Assembly (NCBI RefSeq): GCF_037023755.1
Contig: NZ_CP146100.1
Span: forward strand, 4,061,501 to 4,125,500
Direction of reading: 5' to 3'
Source: Saccharopolyspora sp. SCSIO 74807
Lineage (GTDB): Bacteria > Actinomycetota > Actinomycetes > Mycobacteriales > Pseudonocardiaceae
Length of the DNA: 64,000 nt
Under the pieces are notes generated by a model. The model worked only from the letters and a program-made list of their open reading frames with translations, did not search any database and was not told the origin of the DNA. Each line of letters starts with the position of its first letter. The stretch's first letter is position 1. This document shows, piece after piece, positions 63,645 through 64,000 of the stretch. The translations under genes were made by a program, and so were the position numbers.

Positions 63645-64000
63645 CTACGGCAGCGGCACCACGCGGCCCGCGGCGAGCACCAGCCGGATTTCGCGCAACG
63701 CGGCGAGATCGCTGAGCGGATCCCCTTCGACCACCAGCAGGTCCGCGGCGTAGCCGGGGGCGATGCGGCCGATCCGGTCGCCCTGGCCGATCCCGGTGGC
63801 GCTGCCCGTGGTGGCCAGTTCGATGATGCGCTCCAGCGGGAAACCGACGTGCTCGTAGAGTTCCAGCGCCTCGACGAAATCCCCGAAACCGGAGCGGTGG
63901 CTGACTCCGGCGTCCGTTCCGGTGATCAGCGGCACGCCGAGGTCATCCATCCAGCGCAACCGCTGCACCACGTTGCGGGCACTTGCCGGGCCGATGACCT
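63645..64000 (-). CDS. amidohydrolase-family protein, 5' end outside window
   Basis: The C-terminal ~118 residues. DDLGVPLITGTDAGVSHRSG contains the metal Asp of amidohydrolases, and GIGQGDRIGRIAPGYAADLL VVEGDPLSDL is the conserved C-terminal beta-sandwich. Such imidazolonepropionase-like enzymes hydrolyse cyclic amides, lactams or related bonds. Convergent with the SDR gene. The coding frame continues past 64000 on the minus strand. Confidence 0.88.
   Translation of the reverse strand, partial: VIGPASARNVVQRLRWMDDLGVPLITGTDAGVSHRSGFGDFVEALELYEHVGFPLERIIELATTGSATGIGQGDRIGRIAPGYAADLLVVEGDPLSDLAALREIRLVLAAGRVVPLP

Overview
The window is a high-GC actinobacterial chromosome segment. RbpA (an actinobacteria-specific RNA polymerase-binding protein), a two-domain geosmin synthase, the polyprenol-mannose synthase/apolipoprotein N-acyltransferase pair, an XRE/DUF397 pair of the WhiJ type, many GTG starts and GTGA/ATGA start-stop overlaps all point to a filamentous actinomycete, most likely of the Pseudonocardiales (Saccharopolyspora/Amycolatopsis-like). 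The genus is inferred, not proven. I see no rRNA, tRNA, transposase, phage or CRISPR array.

Layout. 1-3000: sugar-acid-type catabolism (aldehyde dehydrogenase, LysR regulator, HpcH/HpaI aldolase). 3009-11830: regulatory/accessory block with a membrane NACHT NTPase, a double-HTH protein, an ImmA/IrrE peptidase + membrane protein + glycosyltransferase-like operon facing a TPR regulator, two copies of a structured dispersed repeat, and a gutted oxidoreductase pseudogene. 11923-21682: HATPase-like protein, secreted S15-type hydrolase, GNAT, and a divergent locus of carbamoyltransferase versus polysaccharide pyruvyltransferase plus a 72-aa Cys-containing protein, then an MFS transporter. 21861-28419: a Baeyer-Villiger cassette (aldehyde dehydrogenase, EthD-like protein, BVMO, HSL-family esterase) with a TetR gene nearby. 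28610-31896: an alkyltransferase-sigma factor-alkyltransferase operon, a DUF2277 protein and an unpartnered histidine kinase. 31980-42138: ferritin-like protein, GDPD, Atg22-like MFS, rbpA with a SigR-type promoter, ppm1, lnt, MaoC, and a TetR-ferredoxin pair whose ferredoxin has a scrambled middle. 42829-45081: geosmin synthase, with a 1.5-kb gene-free stretch upstream. 46567-53185: methyltransferase, then a cobalamin riboswitch, a 27-codon leader ORF and three translationally coupled genes (DUF364, cysteine-synthase-like PLP enzyme, MFS exporter), followed by an SBP56/methanethiol oxidase gene. 53247-54838: WhiJ-like regulator set. 54781-64000: acyl-CoA catabolism (CoA-transferase, AtuA-like, SMP-30 lactonase, APH-type kinase, acyl-CoA dehydrogenase; divergent crotonase and SDR; amidohydrolase).

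Two clusters make biochemical sense as units. The kinase plus acyl-CoA dehydrogenase pair is a split version of the ACAD10/11 architecture that handles 4-hydroxyacyl-CoA, and the lactonase and CoA-transferase would supply such substrates from lactones. The riboswitch-controlled DUF364-PLP-MFS cassette looks like a small-molecule (possibly cobalt/metal chelator) biosynthesis and export system switched on when B12 is scarce; this is the best candidate here for an undescribed system.
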